64,000 nt of DNA from Paenibacillus rhizophilus (GTDB lineage Bacteria > Bacillota > Bacilli > Paenibacillales > Paenibacillaceae), in assembly GCF_003854965.1 (NCBI RefSeq), contig NZ_RQPI01000002.1, positions 124,001 through 188,000 on the forward strand, given 5' to 3'. Position numbers and translations under genes: made by a program. Of the stretch, positions 16,305 through 24,923 are shown piece by piece (the first letter of the stretch is position 1; each line of letters starts with the position of its first letter). The notes beneath the pieces are model-generated. The model was not told where the DNA came from. It saw nothing but the letters and a program-made list of their open reading frames with translations, and did not search any database.

Positions 16305-16874
16305 TCAGAACACCCTCTTGTACTCCCGGTCTTCCTTGAGTATCTCGACAGCTTCCCTGAAGCGCTGCGAATGCACGATCTCCCGCTCTCTCAGGAATTT
16401 GAGGCTGTCCTGCAAATCCACGTCGTCGGTCATATTGATCAGCCACTGATATGTAGCCCGCGCTTTTTCCTCTGCGGCAATGTCCTCGTACAGATCGGCA
16501 ATCGGGTCCCCTTTTGCCTGAATATAAGCGGCCGTCCACGGCACACCTCCGGCATTCTCGTAATAAAGTGCGGAGTCATGGTTGACATAATGGGCGCCAA
16601 GACCCGCCTCCTCCAACTGCTGCACAGTCGCGTCTTTGGTCAGCTTGTAGACCATTGTCGCTATCATTTCCAGATGAGCCAGCTCTTCCGTTGAAATGTC
16701 GTTAAGCACCCCGATGACCTTACCCGGGATGGTATATCTTTGATTCATATAGCGAAGGGCGGCGGCAAGCTCTCCATCCGCTCCTCCGTACTGTTCGATC
16801 AGATATTTCGCCATCCGGACGTCGCACTTGCACACCCGGACCGGGTATTGCAGCTTTTTTTCGTAAACCCACAT
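16305..16874 (-). CDS. cotJC: Spore coat protein CotJC (manganese-catalase fold)
   Basis: A 189-residue protein starting MWVYEKKLQYPVRVCKCDVR and containing the ferritin-like catalase features E-x6-Y and EELAHLEMIATMVYKLT (metal-ligand Glu and His), with later EIVHSQRFREA. It is the size of Bacillus CotJC, a coat protein of the manganese-catalase family laid down by the mother cell. It is the last gene of cotJABC. AAGGAGG lies before the ATG. The catalase activity is established for relatives, not shown here. Confidence 0.92.
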   Translation of the reverse strand: MWVYEKKLQYPVRVCKCDVRMAKYLIEQYGGADGELAAALRYMNQRYTIPGKVIGVLNDISTEELAHLEMIATMVYKLTKDATVQQLEEAGLGAHYVNHDSALYYENAGGVPWTAAYIQAKGDPIADLYEDIAAEEKARATYQWLINMTDDVDLQDSLKFLREREIVHSQRFREAVEILKEDREYKRVF

Positions 16875-16907
16875 GCACTTAACCTCCTTTTTCGCCTCTG
16901 CGTCTGT

Positions 16908-17174
16908 TTAAACCTGCCAAGGCCAGGGACTTTCACTCCACTCCCAGGGACATTTCGAATACGCGCGCCCGAAATTTTGCAGCGGACCATACAGCTCCTG
17001 GAACTGCTTTGCCAGCCGGGTCCGTTCCTGGGTAAGCTGGTTGAACTGCTGGATGCTATTCAGATCGGTCGGGTGAGTGTCCAGGTAAAGATTCAGCTCA
17101 ACCAGCGCAAAATCAAGCGTCTGCAGCTGCTCCAGCAGTTCATAATAGCGGGGATCGCAGGGGGTTGCTTCCAT
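16908..17174 (-). CDS. cotJB: Spore coat protein CotJB
   Basis: An 88-residue soluble helical protein (YELLEQLQTLDFALVELNLYL) ending in a tryptophan-rich PWEWSESPWPW tail, as in the CotJB family. It lies 3 nt after cotJA and 33 nt before cotJC. CotJB is needed for normal inner-coat assembly in Bacillus; its molecular job is not known. Confidence 0.9.
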   Translation of the reverse strand: MEATPCDPRYYELLEQLQTLDFALVELNLYLDTHPTDLNSIQQFNQLTQERTRLAKQFQELYGPLQNFGRAYSKCPWEWSESPWPWQV

Positions 17175-17177
17175 TTG

Positions 17178-17408
17178 CTAATTCCCTCCTCTGATATGAG
17201 GTGTATACGTGCTGTACAGCGCGGGCCAGAGCGTGCCGATCCTCAAGGCTTCCGTAAGGTTGAACTGCGGCAGATTCGGGGGTTGGAAGCCCAAAAACAA
17301 ATGAGGGGGCACGACATATGTCTTGCAGGGAACCGGCGGACAGGGATCGAACGGCCCTACGTAAACCGAATATACGCGTTCTTGGGAGTTTGGTGCTTGT
17401 GAAGTCAA
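17178..17408 (-). CDS. cotJA: Spore coat protein CotJA
   Basis: A 76-residue proline-rich protein (VGPFDPCPPVPCKTYVVPP, LFLGFQPPNLPQF) typical of CotJA, the associated partner of CotJC in the coat. It starts at TTG with AAGGAGGAATAGCCG upstream and heads the operon. About 70 nt upstream, CATAAATTA (plus-strand complement 17477-17485) resembles a mother-cell sigma -10 box, but I could not find a convincing -35 at the right distance. Confidence 0.88.
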   Translation of the reverse strand: MTSQAPNSQERVYSVYVGPFDPCPPVPCKTYVVPPHLFLGFQPPNLPQFNLTEALRIGTLWPALYSTYTPHIRGGN

Positions 17409-17518
17409 CGGCTATTCCTCCTTCGCTTTCCCCGGCTTTGCGTAAATCTTGCTCTCCCGAGGATTATCTTCGTAATTAATTTATGTAGTCCACCCGGTAT
17501 GTAGACGATGTTCAGAAA

Positions 17519-17572
17519 AAAATAAAAACTCGCCCCGTTAGAGCGCCGTAAGGCGCGGGGCGAGTCTTTTGA
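17519..17572 (-). terminator. Intrinsic terminator after the CNNM transporter gene
   Basis: Minus-strand ACTCGCCCCG / CGGGGCGAGT arms with a smaller inner GCGCC/GGCGC hairpin, followed by TTTTATTTTTT, 30 nt past the stop. Confidence 0.85.
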
Positions 17573-17602
17573 GATTATAAATGTGCGGCGCTGTCATTAT
17601 CA

Positions 17603-18961
17603 TTAATCGTTTCGATCCCGGACTTCCTCTTCTTCTTCTTTGGAAGCGTCCGGCTCCCGGTGGATGTTGATCCGGGTAATGCGGAGCCGAGTGGATTCCT
17701 CGACCTCAAATATCACATGATCGACGACTCTGCGTTTGCCCTTGGCGGGATTGCCCTCAAGTTCCTTGAACAGCCAGCCGCCAATGGAGTCGACTTCGTC
17801 GTCCTCGATCTCAATGCCCGTCAAATCATTGATATCCTCGATCAGCATCCGGCCGGAGACCGAGATGTAGCCGCCTTCCTTGTGCTCTACGTCCGGCCGC
17901 TCATCCTCGAATTCGTCATGCAGGTCGCCGACAATTTCTTCGAGTATTTCTTCCGCCGTAAGCAGGCCGGCCGTGCCGCCGTATTCGTCCACAACCAGCG
18001 TCAGCTGAGAATGATGCTTCTGCATCAGCCGCAGCGCGTGGCTGATTTCGATCGATTCCGGCACATTCAGAATCGGACGGACAAGGCTGGCCAAATTGCT
18101 CTGCTGCTCCCGAGGAGCGAGCAAAAAATCGGTAATATGGACGAAGCCGATAATCCGGTCCTTGTCTTCCAGCGCCACGGGATAACGGGAATGCTTGGTC
18201 TCCGTCACAATCCGCAAATTCTCCTCCACGGAAAGATTCGTATACAGGCAATCCATATCCGTCCGGGGAAGCATCACCTCGCGGGCCAAAAGGTCGGAGA
18301 ACTCGAAGATATTGTCCATCAGCTTCATCTCATCTTTGTCGATGACACCGCTCTTCGCGCTCTGATTCATCAGAATGCGGATTTCCTCCTCGGAGTGGGC
18401 AGCCTCCGCCTCGCTCGCCGGCTCCACGCCGATGAGACGCAGCAGCCCGTTCGCCGACGCGTTCAGAACCCAGATGAACGGCAAGAACACCTTGTAAAAG
18501 AACATCAATGGAGCCGACAGCAGAAGCGCTGTGCCATCCGTCTTCTGGATCGCCAGGGATTTGGGCGCAAGCTCACCAAGCACAATATGTAGGAAGGTGA
18601 TGATGCAGAAGCCGATAACGACCGATACGGTGGAAATCAGGGCATGGTCGGTAACTCCCAGCTTGAACATCAACGGCTCCACGAGCAGCTCCGAAATCGC
18701 CGGTTCCCCCACCCAGCCGAGACCGAGCGAAGCCAGCGTTATGCCGAACTGGGTGGCGGACAGATAAGAGTCCAGCCGATGGTTGACCTTGAGCGCATAA
18801 CCGGCCAGTTTATTGCCTTCGCTTTGAAGCTGGGTGAGCCGGGACTGGCGGACCTTCACAAGTGAGAATTCCGCGGCCACAAAGACACCGTTTAAAAAGA
18901 CGAGCAACAGAACAAGCAGAAGGTTAAGCACTAAACTTCCGATCTCAAATTCCGTATGCAC
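17603..18961 (-). CDS. CNNM/CorC family membrane transporter (hemolysin family)
   Basis: A 452-residue protein with a DUF21 membrane domain (about residues 8-200, four hydrophobic stretches, including FLNGVFVAAEFSLVKVR and SLGLGWVGEPAI), two CBS motifs (about 225-345) and a C-terminal CorC/HlyC transporter-associated domain (about 355-435). Close Bacillus relatives are YrkA, YhdP and MpfA; MpfA-type proteins export Mg2+. The start is GTG with only a weak GGGG about 12 nt upstream. yfkAB ends 18 nt before it, so it is probably co-transcribed. The highly acidic last 15 residues are unusual but common in this group. Confidence 0.87.
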   Translation of the reverse strand: MHTEFEIGSLVLNLLLVLLLVFLNGVFVAAEFSLVKVRQSRLTQLQSEGNKLAGYALKVNHRLDSYLSATQFGITLASLGLGWVGEPAISELLVEPLMFKLGVTDHALISTVSVVIGFCIITFLHIVLGELAPKSLAIQKTDGTALLLSAPLMFFYKVFLPFIWVLNASANGLLRLIGVEPASEAEAAHSEEEIRILMNQSAKSGVIDKDEMKLMDNIFEFSDLLAREVMLPRTDMDCLYTNLSVEENLRIVTETKHSRYPVALEDKDRIIGFVHITDFLLAPREQQSNLASLVRPILNVPESIEISHALRLMQKHHSQLTLVVDEYGGTAGLLTAEEILEEIVGDLHDEFEDERPDVEHKEGGYISVSGRMLIEDINDLTGIEIEDDEVDSIGGWLFKELEGNPAKGKRRVVDHVIFEVEESTRLRITRINIHREPDASKEEEEEVRDRND

Positions 18962-18979
18962 GATAACAACGCCCCATTT

Positions 18980-20116
18980 CTACAGAGTGATCGCTTTTCT
19001 CGATTTAAAGTCAATATCCGGGTAGTACATATCTTTTACCAAGAGATTGGGGCCGCAGCAGCCGGCGTCGGCGCAGTGGCAATTTACCTTTTGATTGAGC
19101 GGGTGCTCGCACAGCCATTCCGCAAAAATATCGTCCAGCTTCCGCTCGGCGATATTTCCAAAGGCGGGGATATCGGCAAAGTCGGTAACGAATACATCGC
19201 CGGTGAACAGATTGACATTGACACGGTTTCGGCCATCGGGGTCGTTACGCACCGTAACGTTCTTCTCGGACTTCAGACGGCGCAGCAGCTCGCGGTCCTC
19301 CTCCAGAAAGCTGCAGGCAAAAAAGGGCAGCGTTCCGAACAGCATCCAAATGTCGGGATTCCGCTGGTCCAGAAGGGCCTGAATGGCGGCAGCCGTCTCC
19401 TTCAGCGACAGGACCGGAAGCGAAGACGCGAAATTGGAAGCGTACATCGGATGAACTTCGTGTCTGCGGCAGCCCATGTCCCCGATCAACCGGTGAATTT
19501 CCGGCAGCTTGCCGTGTGTCCGGTAGTTGATCATCGATTCCGCGGAAATGAACATGCCCTCCCGGCTAAGCCGCTGCGCATTCTCCAGCATCGTGTCATA
19601 CAGCCGGTAAGCCGCCTCTTTCGCCACGGCATGGCCGCTGCCCGCAAAACCAACCTCATGAAAATCGTCCCCGTTCACATAGTTGAACGAGATATGCATA
19701 ACGTCAAGATAAGGGAGCAGCTTCTCATACCGGGAATAGGGCATCGTCAGATTCGAATTAATCTGAGAGCGCAATCCGCGCTCCCTCGCATATTTAAGCA
19801 AGGGAACAATCATGTTGTCCACGGTATCCGCGCGGAACATCGGTTCTCCCCCGGTAATGCTGATCGTCTCCAGATGCTCCGCTTCCTCCAGCCGGTTCAG
19901 CATATTCTCAAGCGGCAGCAATTCTCCTTCCCGTATCGTCAGACTGTCGCCGACCGCACAGTGCTCGCAGCGCATATTGCACAGATTGGTGACTGTCATT
20001 TCCACACTGGTAAGCATATGCTTTCCGTATCGGCTCAGAGAGGTGATAGGGTCCCACGGATCGTAGCTTGGCGACAGCTCCTTTGGTATTGAGGTTGGTG
20101 ATTGAATCCTGTTCAT
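18980..20116 (-). CDS. yfkAB: Radical SAM protein YfkAB
   Basis: A 378-residue radical SAM enzyme. The 4Fe-4S site is CNMRCEHC (about residues 47-54), the SAM-binding GGE motif is SITGGEP, and a second cysteine cluster NCHCADAGCCGPN lies near the C-terminus, the CxCxxxxC signature that defines YfkAB. The reaction is not known. In Bacillus subtilis 168 the homologue is split into yfkA and yfkB; here it is one intact gene. The ATG is followed downstream by the CNNM gene on the same strand. Confidence 0.87.
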   Translation of the reverse strand: MNRIQSPTSIPKELSPSYDPWDPITSLSRYGKHMLTSVEMTVTNLCNMRCEHCAVGDSLTIREGELLPLENMLNRLEEAEHLETISITGGEPMFRADTVDNMIVPLLKYARERGLRSQINSNLTMPYSRYEKLLPYLDVMHISFNYVNGDDFHEVGFAGSGHAVAKEAAYRLYDTMLENAQRLSREGMFISAESMINYRTHGKLPEIHRLIGDMGCRRHEVHPMYASNFASSLPVLSLKETAAAIQALLDQRNPDIWMLFGTLPFFACSFLEEDRELLRRLKSEKNVTVRNDPDGRNRVNVNLFTGDVFVTDFADIPAFGNIAERKLDDIFAEWLCEHPLNQKVNCHCADAGCCGPNLLVKDMYYPDIDFKSRKAITL

Positions 20117-20287
20117 GTGGCAATAACTCCTTCAATAGCAAATGCTTATTCTCTTTATTAACCAAAAAAACCGCGAAAAACTTCCGCCTTACCCTTTATC
20201 ATACCATGAACTTTTAAAAAAACGCATTGTTCCGCAAACGTTAAAGCCGCTTCTGCGGCGGCAGGAGGGCAAAAAGCAAGATGCAAC

Positions 20288-20330
20288 GAAAAAAAGGGCG
20301 AAGACATCCTCCGGCTGGAGGCGCCTTTCG
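20288..20330 (-). terminator. Intrinsic terminator after HD-GYP gene 1
   Basis: Minus-strand AAAGGCG outer arm, CCTCC-AGC-CGGAGG inner hairpin and CGCCCTT closing arm, followed by TTTTTTTCG. It lies about 70 nt past the stop of the HD-GYP gene. Confidence 0.7.
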
Positions 20331-20400
20331 TCCCCGTTCCCGCTGCATGGGGGCCGGTTCCATATGGAACCCTTAAAGATTCTTTTGCAGATACTCGCCG

Positions 20401-21477
20401 CTAAACCGTCATATCGGAGATCACCACCGACAGGATTTTGCGCAGATCGATTTCATAGGGAGCCACCTTCTCGCCTTCCGGACCCTCAATTATCCGAACT
20501 ACGGGCCTGTGGGGCATGCTTGGATCGATTTTGACGATAACACCGGTCTCTCCCGTGCTCAGCTTGACGTTCAAGCCGATCGGGTAAATCGCCACACGAT
20601 CCCGGAAGATCTCCAACTGCTGCTGCTCGTAGAGCGTACCGGAACCGACGTACAGCGCCTCCACGGCCTGGTGCGGCAGCATAGCCTTTTTATACACACG
20701 GTTAGAGGTCATAGCGTCATAGGAATCCGCCACGCCGATCCATTTCGCATATTCGTGAATCTGCGGACCGAGAATGCCACGGGGGTAACCGGACCCGTCG
20801 ATCCGTTCGTGATGCTGGTAGGCGCAATGGGCGGCCAGGAGAGGAATGTTCGGCTCCTCTTTCAGAATCTTATAACCGATCTCGGTATGGGCGCGCATGT
20901 GCCGGAATTCCTCATCGCTTAGCATGCCCGGCTTTTGGACGATTTTGGCGGGAATTTGCGTCTTGCCGATATCGTGGAGCAGCGAGCCAAGCCCGAGTAC
21001 TCTCAAGTCAGCGCTGCTGTAGCCATGAGCGATTCCGAGCACCAAAGTATAAAGACATACATTCAGTGAATGGACATACAGGTAATTGTCGGTCGTATGC
21101 ATATCATGAAGCATAATCATCGGATCTTCCTGCGAAGACATGTCGTCGAGTATGGAATCCATGACTTTCGAAAATTTTTTGTCGAGATGATAAAAGCCTT
21201 TCTTAATGCCCGATGAGTTCGACATATCCTGGAACTGGGTACGTATCGACTTGAGCGCCTGATTGCGGGTCTCATCATGAAGCATCGTCGGAATTTCCAC
21301 ATCTTCCGTCAGCGCATCGTGTATGTATACATAACCGATATCCATTCTGGCCAAGCGGTTGATCAGCGGACCGGTAAGCTCCACACCATCCGCGAGCAGC
21401 ACTAATCCTTCATCATTATATATTTTTTTACCCAGCTTCATCCCCTCTTGAAGCCGATTGATAGGTACCAAACGCAA
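20401..21477 (-). CDS. HD-GYP domain phosphodiesterase (intact motifs)
   Basis: A 358-residue protein with an N-terminal DUF3391-like segment (MRLVPINRLQEGMKLGKKI) and a C-terminal HD-GYP domain. HD is present in LLHDIGKTQIP, and GYP in HHERIDGSGYPRG. HD-GYP domains hydrolyse cyclic di-GMP or related dinucleotides. There is no membrane or receiver domain, so it is cytoplasmic with an unknown input. The start is TTG with GGAG about 10 nt upstream. A second HD-GYP protein of the same layout is encoded 3.4 kb away. Confidence 0.87.
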   Translation of the reverse strand: MRLVPINRLQEGMKLGKKIYNDEGLVLLADGVELTGPLINRLARMDIGYVYIHDALTEDVEIPTMLHDETRNQALKSIRTQFQDMSNSSGIKKGFYHLDKKFSKVMDSILDDMSSQEDPMIMLHDMHTTDNYLYVHSLNVCLYTLVLGIAHGYSSADLRVLGLGSLLHDIGKTQIPAKIVQKPGMLSDEEFRHMRAHTEIGYKILKEEPNIPLLAAHCAYQHHERIDGSGYPRGILGPQIHEYAKWIGVADSYDAMTSNRVYKKAMLPHQAVEALYVGSGTLYEQQQLEIFRDRVAIYPIGLNVKLSTGETGVIVKIDPSMPHRPVVRIIEGPEGEKVAPYEIDLRKILSVVISDMTV

Positions 21478-21603
21478 CTTGGGCTCACTCCTGCCTTAAC
21501 GGTAATTGGGTGCCATACAAAATATTCATGATTGCTCGGGTAGCTATACCGTTACATCCAGTAAGCGAGTCGACAAAGGTGAAGCCTCCGCGAAAAACGG
21601 ATC

Positions 21604-22428
21604 TTAGCGCATAACGAACAGCCAGAAGAAAGCGGCAAGTAAAAAGCGGTAAATGGCAAAATGGGTGAGCCGGATTTTTTGAATCAGCCGCATGAAAATA
21701 ATAACGACGAGATAGGCTACAACAAACGAAACCAGGAATCCGATGGCAAAAATTCCGACCGTGTCGCCGGTGATATCCTTGTAGGAATCGAGCAACTCAT
21801 AACCGGACGCCGCGCACATGATCGGGATCGCGATCAAAAAGGAGAAATCCGCAGAAGCCTTGTAACTGACCCCGCTCAGCATGCCGCCCGAAATTGTCGA
21901 CCCCGAGCGCGAGAAGCCGGGCCACAGCACGGAAATAATCTGATATAATCCGATCGCCAGAGCTTGTCCGTAGGACAGGTCATCCAATTCTTGCGCGGTG
22001 ATCCGCACTTTGCGCTTGTTGACCCATTCGGCGACGATCATCAGAATTCCCCCTGCGACCAGAGCCCACAGCACCGTGCTCGCTCCGAACAGGCTCTTGA
22101 TAAAATCGCGGGCGACAAATGCGACGGCAAGCGCAGGCACGATACCGAGAAGAACGTGAATGAGGTTGAGCCGCGAACGGGGCATGACGCCTCCCCTTTC
22201 GGTCTTGCGGCCGATTCCGAGCAGATCGAGGATTCGGCGGCGGTAAACGAGAGCAATCGCGAGAATCGCCCCAAGTTGGATGAAAATTTCAAACGTCTTC
22301 ATCAAATTATCCTGTTCGTCAAATCCAAGGAGCCGGGTGGTCAGGATCATGTGACCGGTGGAGGATACGGGGATGAATTCGGTGATCCCCTCAACGATAG
22401 CGAGAATAATAGCTGTGATTGTGTCCAT
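21604..22428 (-). CDS. uppP: Undecaprenyl-diphosphate phosphatase UppP (BacA)
   Basis: A 274-residue polytopic membrane protein with both family motifs: EGITEFIPVSSTGHMIL (about residues 14-30) and PGFSRSGSTISGG (about 175-187). It dephosphorylates undecaprenyl diphosphate so that the lipid carrier can be reused for peptidoglycan and other wall polymers; overproduction gives bacitracin resistance. AGGAGGCCAAAT precedes the ATG. Confidence 0.94.
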   Translation of the reverse strand: MDTITAIILAIVEGITEFIPVSSTGHMILTTRLLGFDEQDNLMKTFEIFIQLGAILAIALVYRRRILDLLGIGRKTERGGVMPRSRLNLIHVLLGIVPALAVAFVARDFIKSLFGASTVLWALVAGGILMIVAEWVNKRKVRITAQELDDLSYGQALAIGLYQIISVLWPGFSRSGSTISGGMLSGVSYKASADFSFLIAIPIMCAASGYELLDSYKDITGDTVGIFAIGFLVSFVVAYLVVIIFMRLIQKIRLTHFAIYRFLLAAFFWLFVMR

Positions 22429-22568
22429 ATTTGGCCTCCTAAACAGTTCTGCAATTTGGGTGGTAAGACAACCCCGTAATGCGGGGGATTCAGCTCCGAT
22501 GCTTGCAAGTGCAATGTGCGGGAACCCCGGAATTTGGAATTACGAGGGTAATTGAGCCGGTACTCCCG

Positions 22569-24008
22569 CTAATGAGTTCTCGGCTCCCAGCGGGCCTTCG
22601 CGCACTCGTCCAGACTTCCCGGACGCTGCAGCTCCAGGCGCAGCAAATCCCGGAGGAAATGAGGCAGCAGGAACCGAACGTCATCGCCGTTGCCAATCGA
22701 CTCATATCCCATGTGAAAAGTGAACATGTCGAGCGTCCCGACCGTATACTCCCGGCGGTCCTCAAGCGGCTGTCCGTCGACAAAAACTGCAATATTTGTA
22801 TCATAAGGCATCACATGAGGATCGTACAAGATTTTTAATCCGTCCACTGCCAGACCGCCGAGTCGTTCTCCCCGGAAGCCGTATCCGTAAATGACCTTCT
22901 GACGGAACTCCGCCGTCAGACTCTGCTGAAGCGCTGTGCGGATATCCTGGCCGGACAGCCGCATAATGCAGGCATTAATCGGGGATGGACACAGCGCATG
23001 CAGCATGCCGGTCGTGATCTCACCGTCCGGAAGGGGTCCGAGGAGTTGACCGGCATTGACCAGCGAGAGAGGAGTCCCTGTGAATCGTCTCACCGACTGC
23101 GCCAGCAAATTGGCAAAAGGGGACTCTCCCCCGAGATCAAGAGCCAGCCGCCGGTCGGTAATGGCAACCGTCTCGCTCAGCACTTCTCTTCCGCGTTCCA
23201 AATGCAGGGTTGCCGCCGAGGATACCGAGGGTTCGGAGAGAGAAGGATCGACGGGAACGCATTCTCCCGTCACATAATGGAAATGTCCCGACGCCTCGTC
23301 ACGTTCAAAAACGAGATGCCCCAGATAGCGTCCAAATTTGCCGGCGCCGCACACTGCCGTCCCATCAATAATCAGCGGCTGTTCCAGTACATGATGCGTA
23401 TGGCCGCCCAGAATGGCATGAACCCCATCCAGACGCTCAGCTAGCAACCGGTCTGCGGGCAGGCCCAAATGCGAAAGGATAATCACAATATCCACCTGCG
23501 GCGCGAGCAGCAGGCATTGCTCCCGAAGGCATTCTTCCGGCTCCAGCGCATCCCATCCGAGCAGCGAATAGAACGAGGCGAAGGGCACGGTTGCTCCCGT
23601 TACTCCAATCCGCACGCCTTCTTTCTCCAGAATCGCGTGGCGCTGCATCCAATGCGGCGGCTCACCCGTTGCAATCTCCACCATGTTGCAGCAGACGACC
23701 GGGCACTGGATGCCGGTAAAGACGGATGACAGCATCTCCCTAGAAAAGGTCAGGCCTTCATTATTTCCGATCGTAACGGCGTCATAGCCCGTAAGATTGA
23801 TCATATCGATATTCGCCTGTCCCAAGGTGCCTTCGGTTTCCGCGGCGGCCCGATCCATATGATCACCGATATCGAACAGCAGTACGGGACTGCTTCGGGC
23901 CTTTTTTTTCTGCCTTGCGATAGCGGCGGCAAGCGGGCTCATCATCTCGAAGTGGCTGTGAATATCATTGGTATGAAGAATCGTAAGACGCTCTGTTTCA
24001 GGCCTCAT
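22569..24008 (-). CDS. yunD: YunD-like metallophosphatase / 5'-nucleotidase
   Basis: A 479-residue protein with an N-terminal calcineurin-like phosphoesterase domain (ILHTNDIHSHFE, DIGDHMDR, TIGNNE, ILSHLGLPADR, GGHTHH) and a C-terminal 5'-nucleotidase domain (about 300-470, YGYGFRGER). No signal peptide is visible, so it resembles cytoplasmic Bacillus YunD rather than secreted nucleotidases. I start at the ATG at 24008 because GGAAGGAGC is 10 nt upstream; an earlier frame start at 24044 would swallow that site. yunC is also in this window but 15 kb away. Confidence 0.85.
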   Translation of the reverse strand: MRPETERLTILHTNDIHSHFEMMSPLAAAIARQKKKARSSPVLLFDIGDHMDRAAAETEGTLGQANIDMINLTGYDAVTIGNNEGLTFSREMLSSVFTGIQCPVVCCNMVEIATGEPPHWMQRHAILEKEGVRIGVTGATVPFASFYSLLGWDALEPEECLREQCLLLAPQVDIVIILSHLGLPADRLLAERLDGVHAILGGHTHHVLEQPLIIDGTAVCGAGKFGRYLGHLVFERDEASGHFHYVTGECVPVDPSLSEPSVSSAATLHLERGREVLSETVAITDRRLALDLGGESPFANLLAQSVRRFTGTPLSLVNAGQLLGPLPDGEITTGMLHALCPSPINACIMRLSGQDIRTALQQSLTAEFRQKVIYGYGFRGERLGGLAVDGLKILYDPHVMPYDTNIAVFVDGQPLEDRREYTVGTLDMFTFHMGYESIGNGDDVRFLLPHFLRDLLRLELQRPGSLDECAKARWEPRTH

Positions 24009-24144
24009 CGTCCAAGCTCCTTCCGGCTGTGAAGCCGCGCCCATAAGGGGCGGCAGGCAGTTTGTCTATAGTGCCTAGCATAACATTTTAAAAGACATTA
24101 TGGTATATTGTAGTCATTATAATCATTAGCGAGGTGAACAGAGT

Positions 24145-24867
24145 ATGCAACTTTCCATTCGTCTTTTCGCGGGGCTGGCTGAAGTCATCGGCTCCCAGAC
24201 CCTGAATTTCCACGTAGCCGAGCCTCCGGTAACCGCCGGTAAACTCAAGGAGCTCCTGTCCGCTTCCTATCCGGAAGCCGCCGGTCAGATCGCCGTGTCC
24301 ATGGTGGCCGTCGACCGCGAATACGCTCCCGATAACACCGTAATTACCGAATCCTCTGAAGTGGCGCTGATTCCTCCGGTATCCGGAGGAGAGCCCTCCC
24401 CGGAGGAGAACAGCACTCAGGATGGATTCTACACCGTAACGGAGCAGCCGCTCCGTACGGAAGACATCCTGAACAAAGTGCTGGACAAAGATCACGGCGC
24501 TTCACTCGTCTTTGTCGGGACGACACGGGAGATGACCGGCAGCGAGCGGACTTCGGCCCTGCACTACGAGGCCTATGTTCCGATGGCCCTCTCAAAGTTT
24601 GAGGAAATCGGCAGAGAAGTCATGGAACGATGGCAGGCACGCTGCGCCATTTCCCACCGCATCGGACATGTGGGCGTACAAGAGGCCAGCGTCATAATCG
24701 CCGTATCTTCCCCGCATCGTGCCGCCTGTTACGAGGCCAGCCGCTACGCGATCGAAGAGCTGAAACGCATGGTGCCAATATGGAAGAAAGACATAGGCGA
24801 ATCATCCGAAACATGGAAGGGTGCCGACCCCGCTTCCAGCGACAATAGGCCTATTCCCCCCCGCTGA
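24145..24867 (+). CDS. MoaD-MoaE fusion, molybdopterin synthase
   Basis: A 240-residue protein joining the two subunits of molybdopterin synthase. Residues 1-82 are MoaD, a ubiquitin-like sulfur carrier ending in PPVSGG; residues about 95-230 are MoaE, with FVGTTREMT and SPHRAACYEASRYAIEELKRMVPIWKKD including the catalytic Arg/Lys region. The enzyme turns cyclic pyranopterin monophosphate into molybdopterin. The Gly-Gly is followed by a flexible EPSPEENSTQ linker, so it is not a free C-terminus as thiocarboxylation requires. No other molybdenum cofactor gene is in the window. GAGGTG lies 7-8 nt before the ATG. Confidence 0.9.
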   Translation: MQLSIRLFAGLAEVIGSQTLNFHVAEPPVTAGKLKELLSASYPEAAGQIAVSMVAVDREYAPDNTVITESSEVALIPPVSGGEPSPEENSTQDGFYTVTEQPLRTEDILNKVLDKDHGASLVFVGTTREMTGSERTSALHYEAYVPMALSKFEEIGREVMERWQARCAISHRIGHVGVQEASVIIAVSSPHRAACYEASRYAIEELKRMVPIWKKDIGESSETWKGADPASSDNRPIPPR

Positions 24868-24923
24868 TTTCCATTGAAAATTTTACCTGTTCTTGTTATT
24901 CTTTAAGTAAATAACTGGCAGGG

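Noticed and set aside
17430..17500. Sigma-E promoter for cotJABC
   Set aside because: A CATAAATTA -10-like box exists, but no -35 match at 13-15 nt was found, so I mention it only in the cotJA entry.
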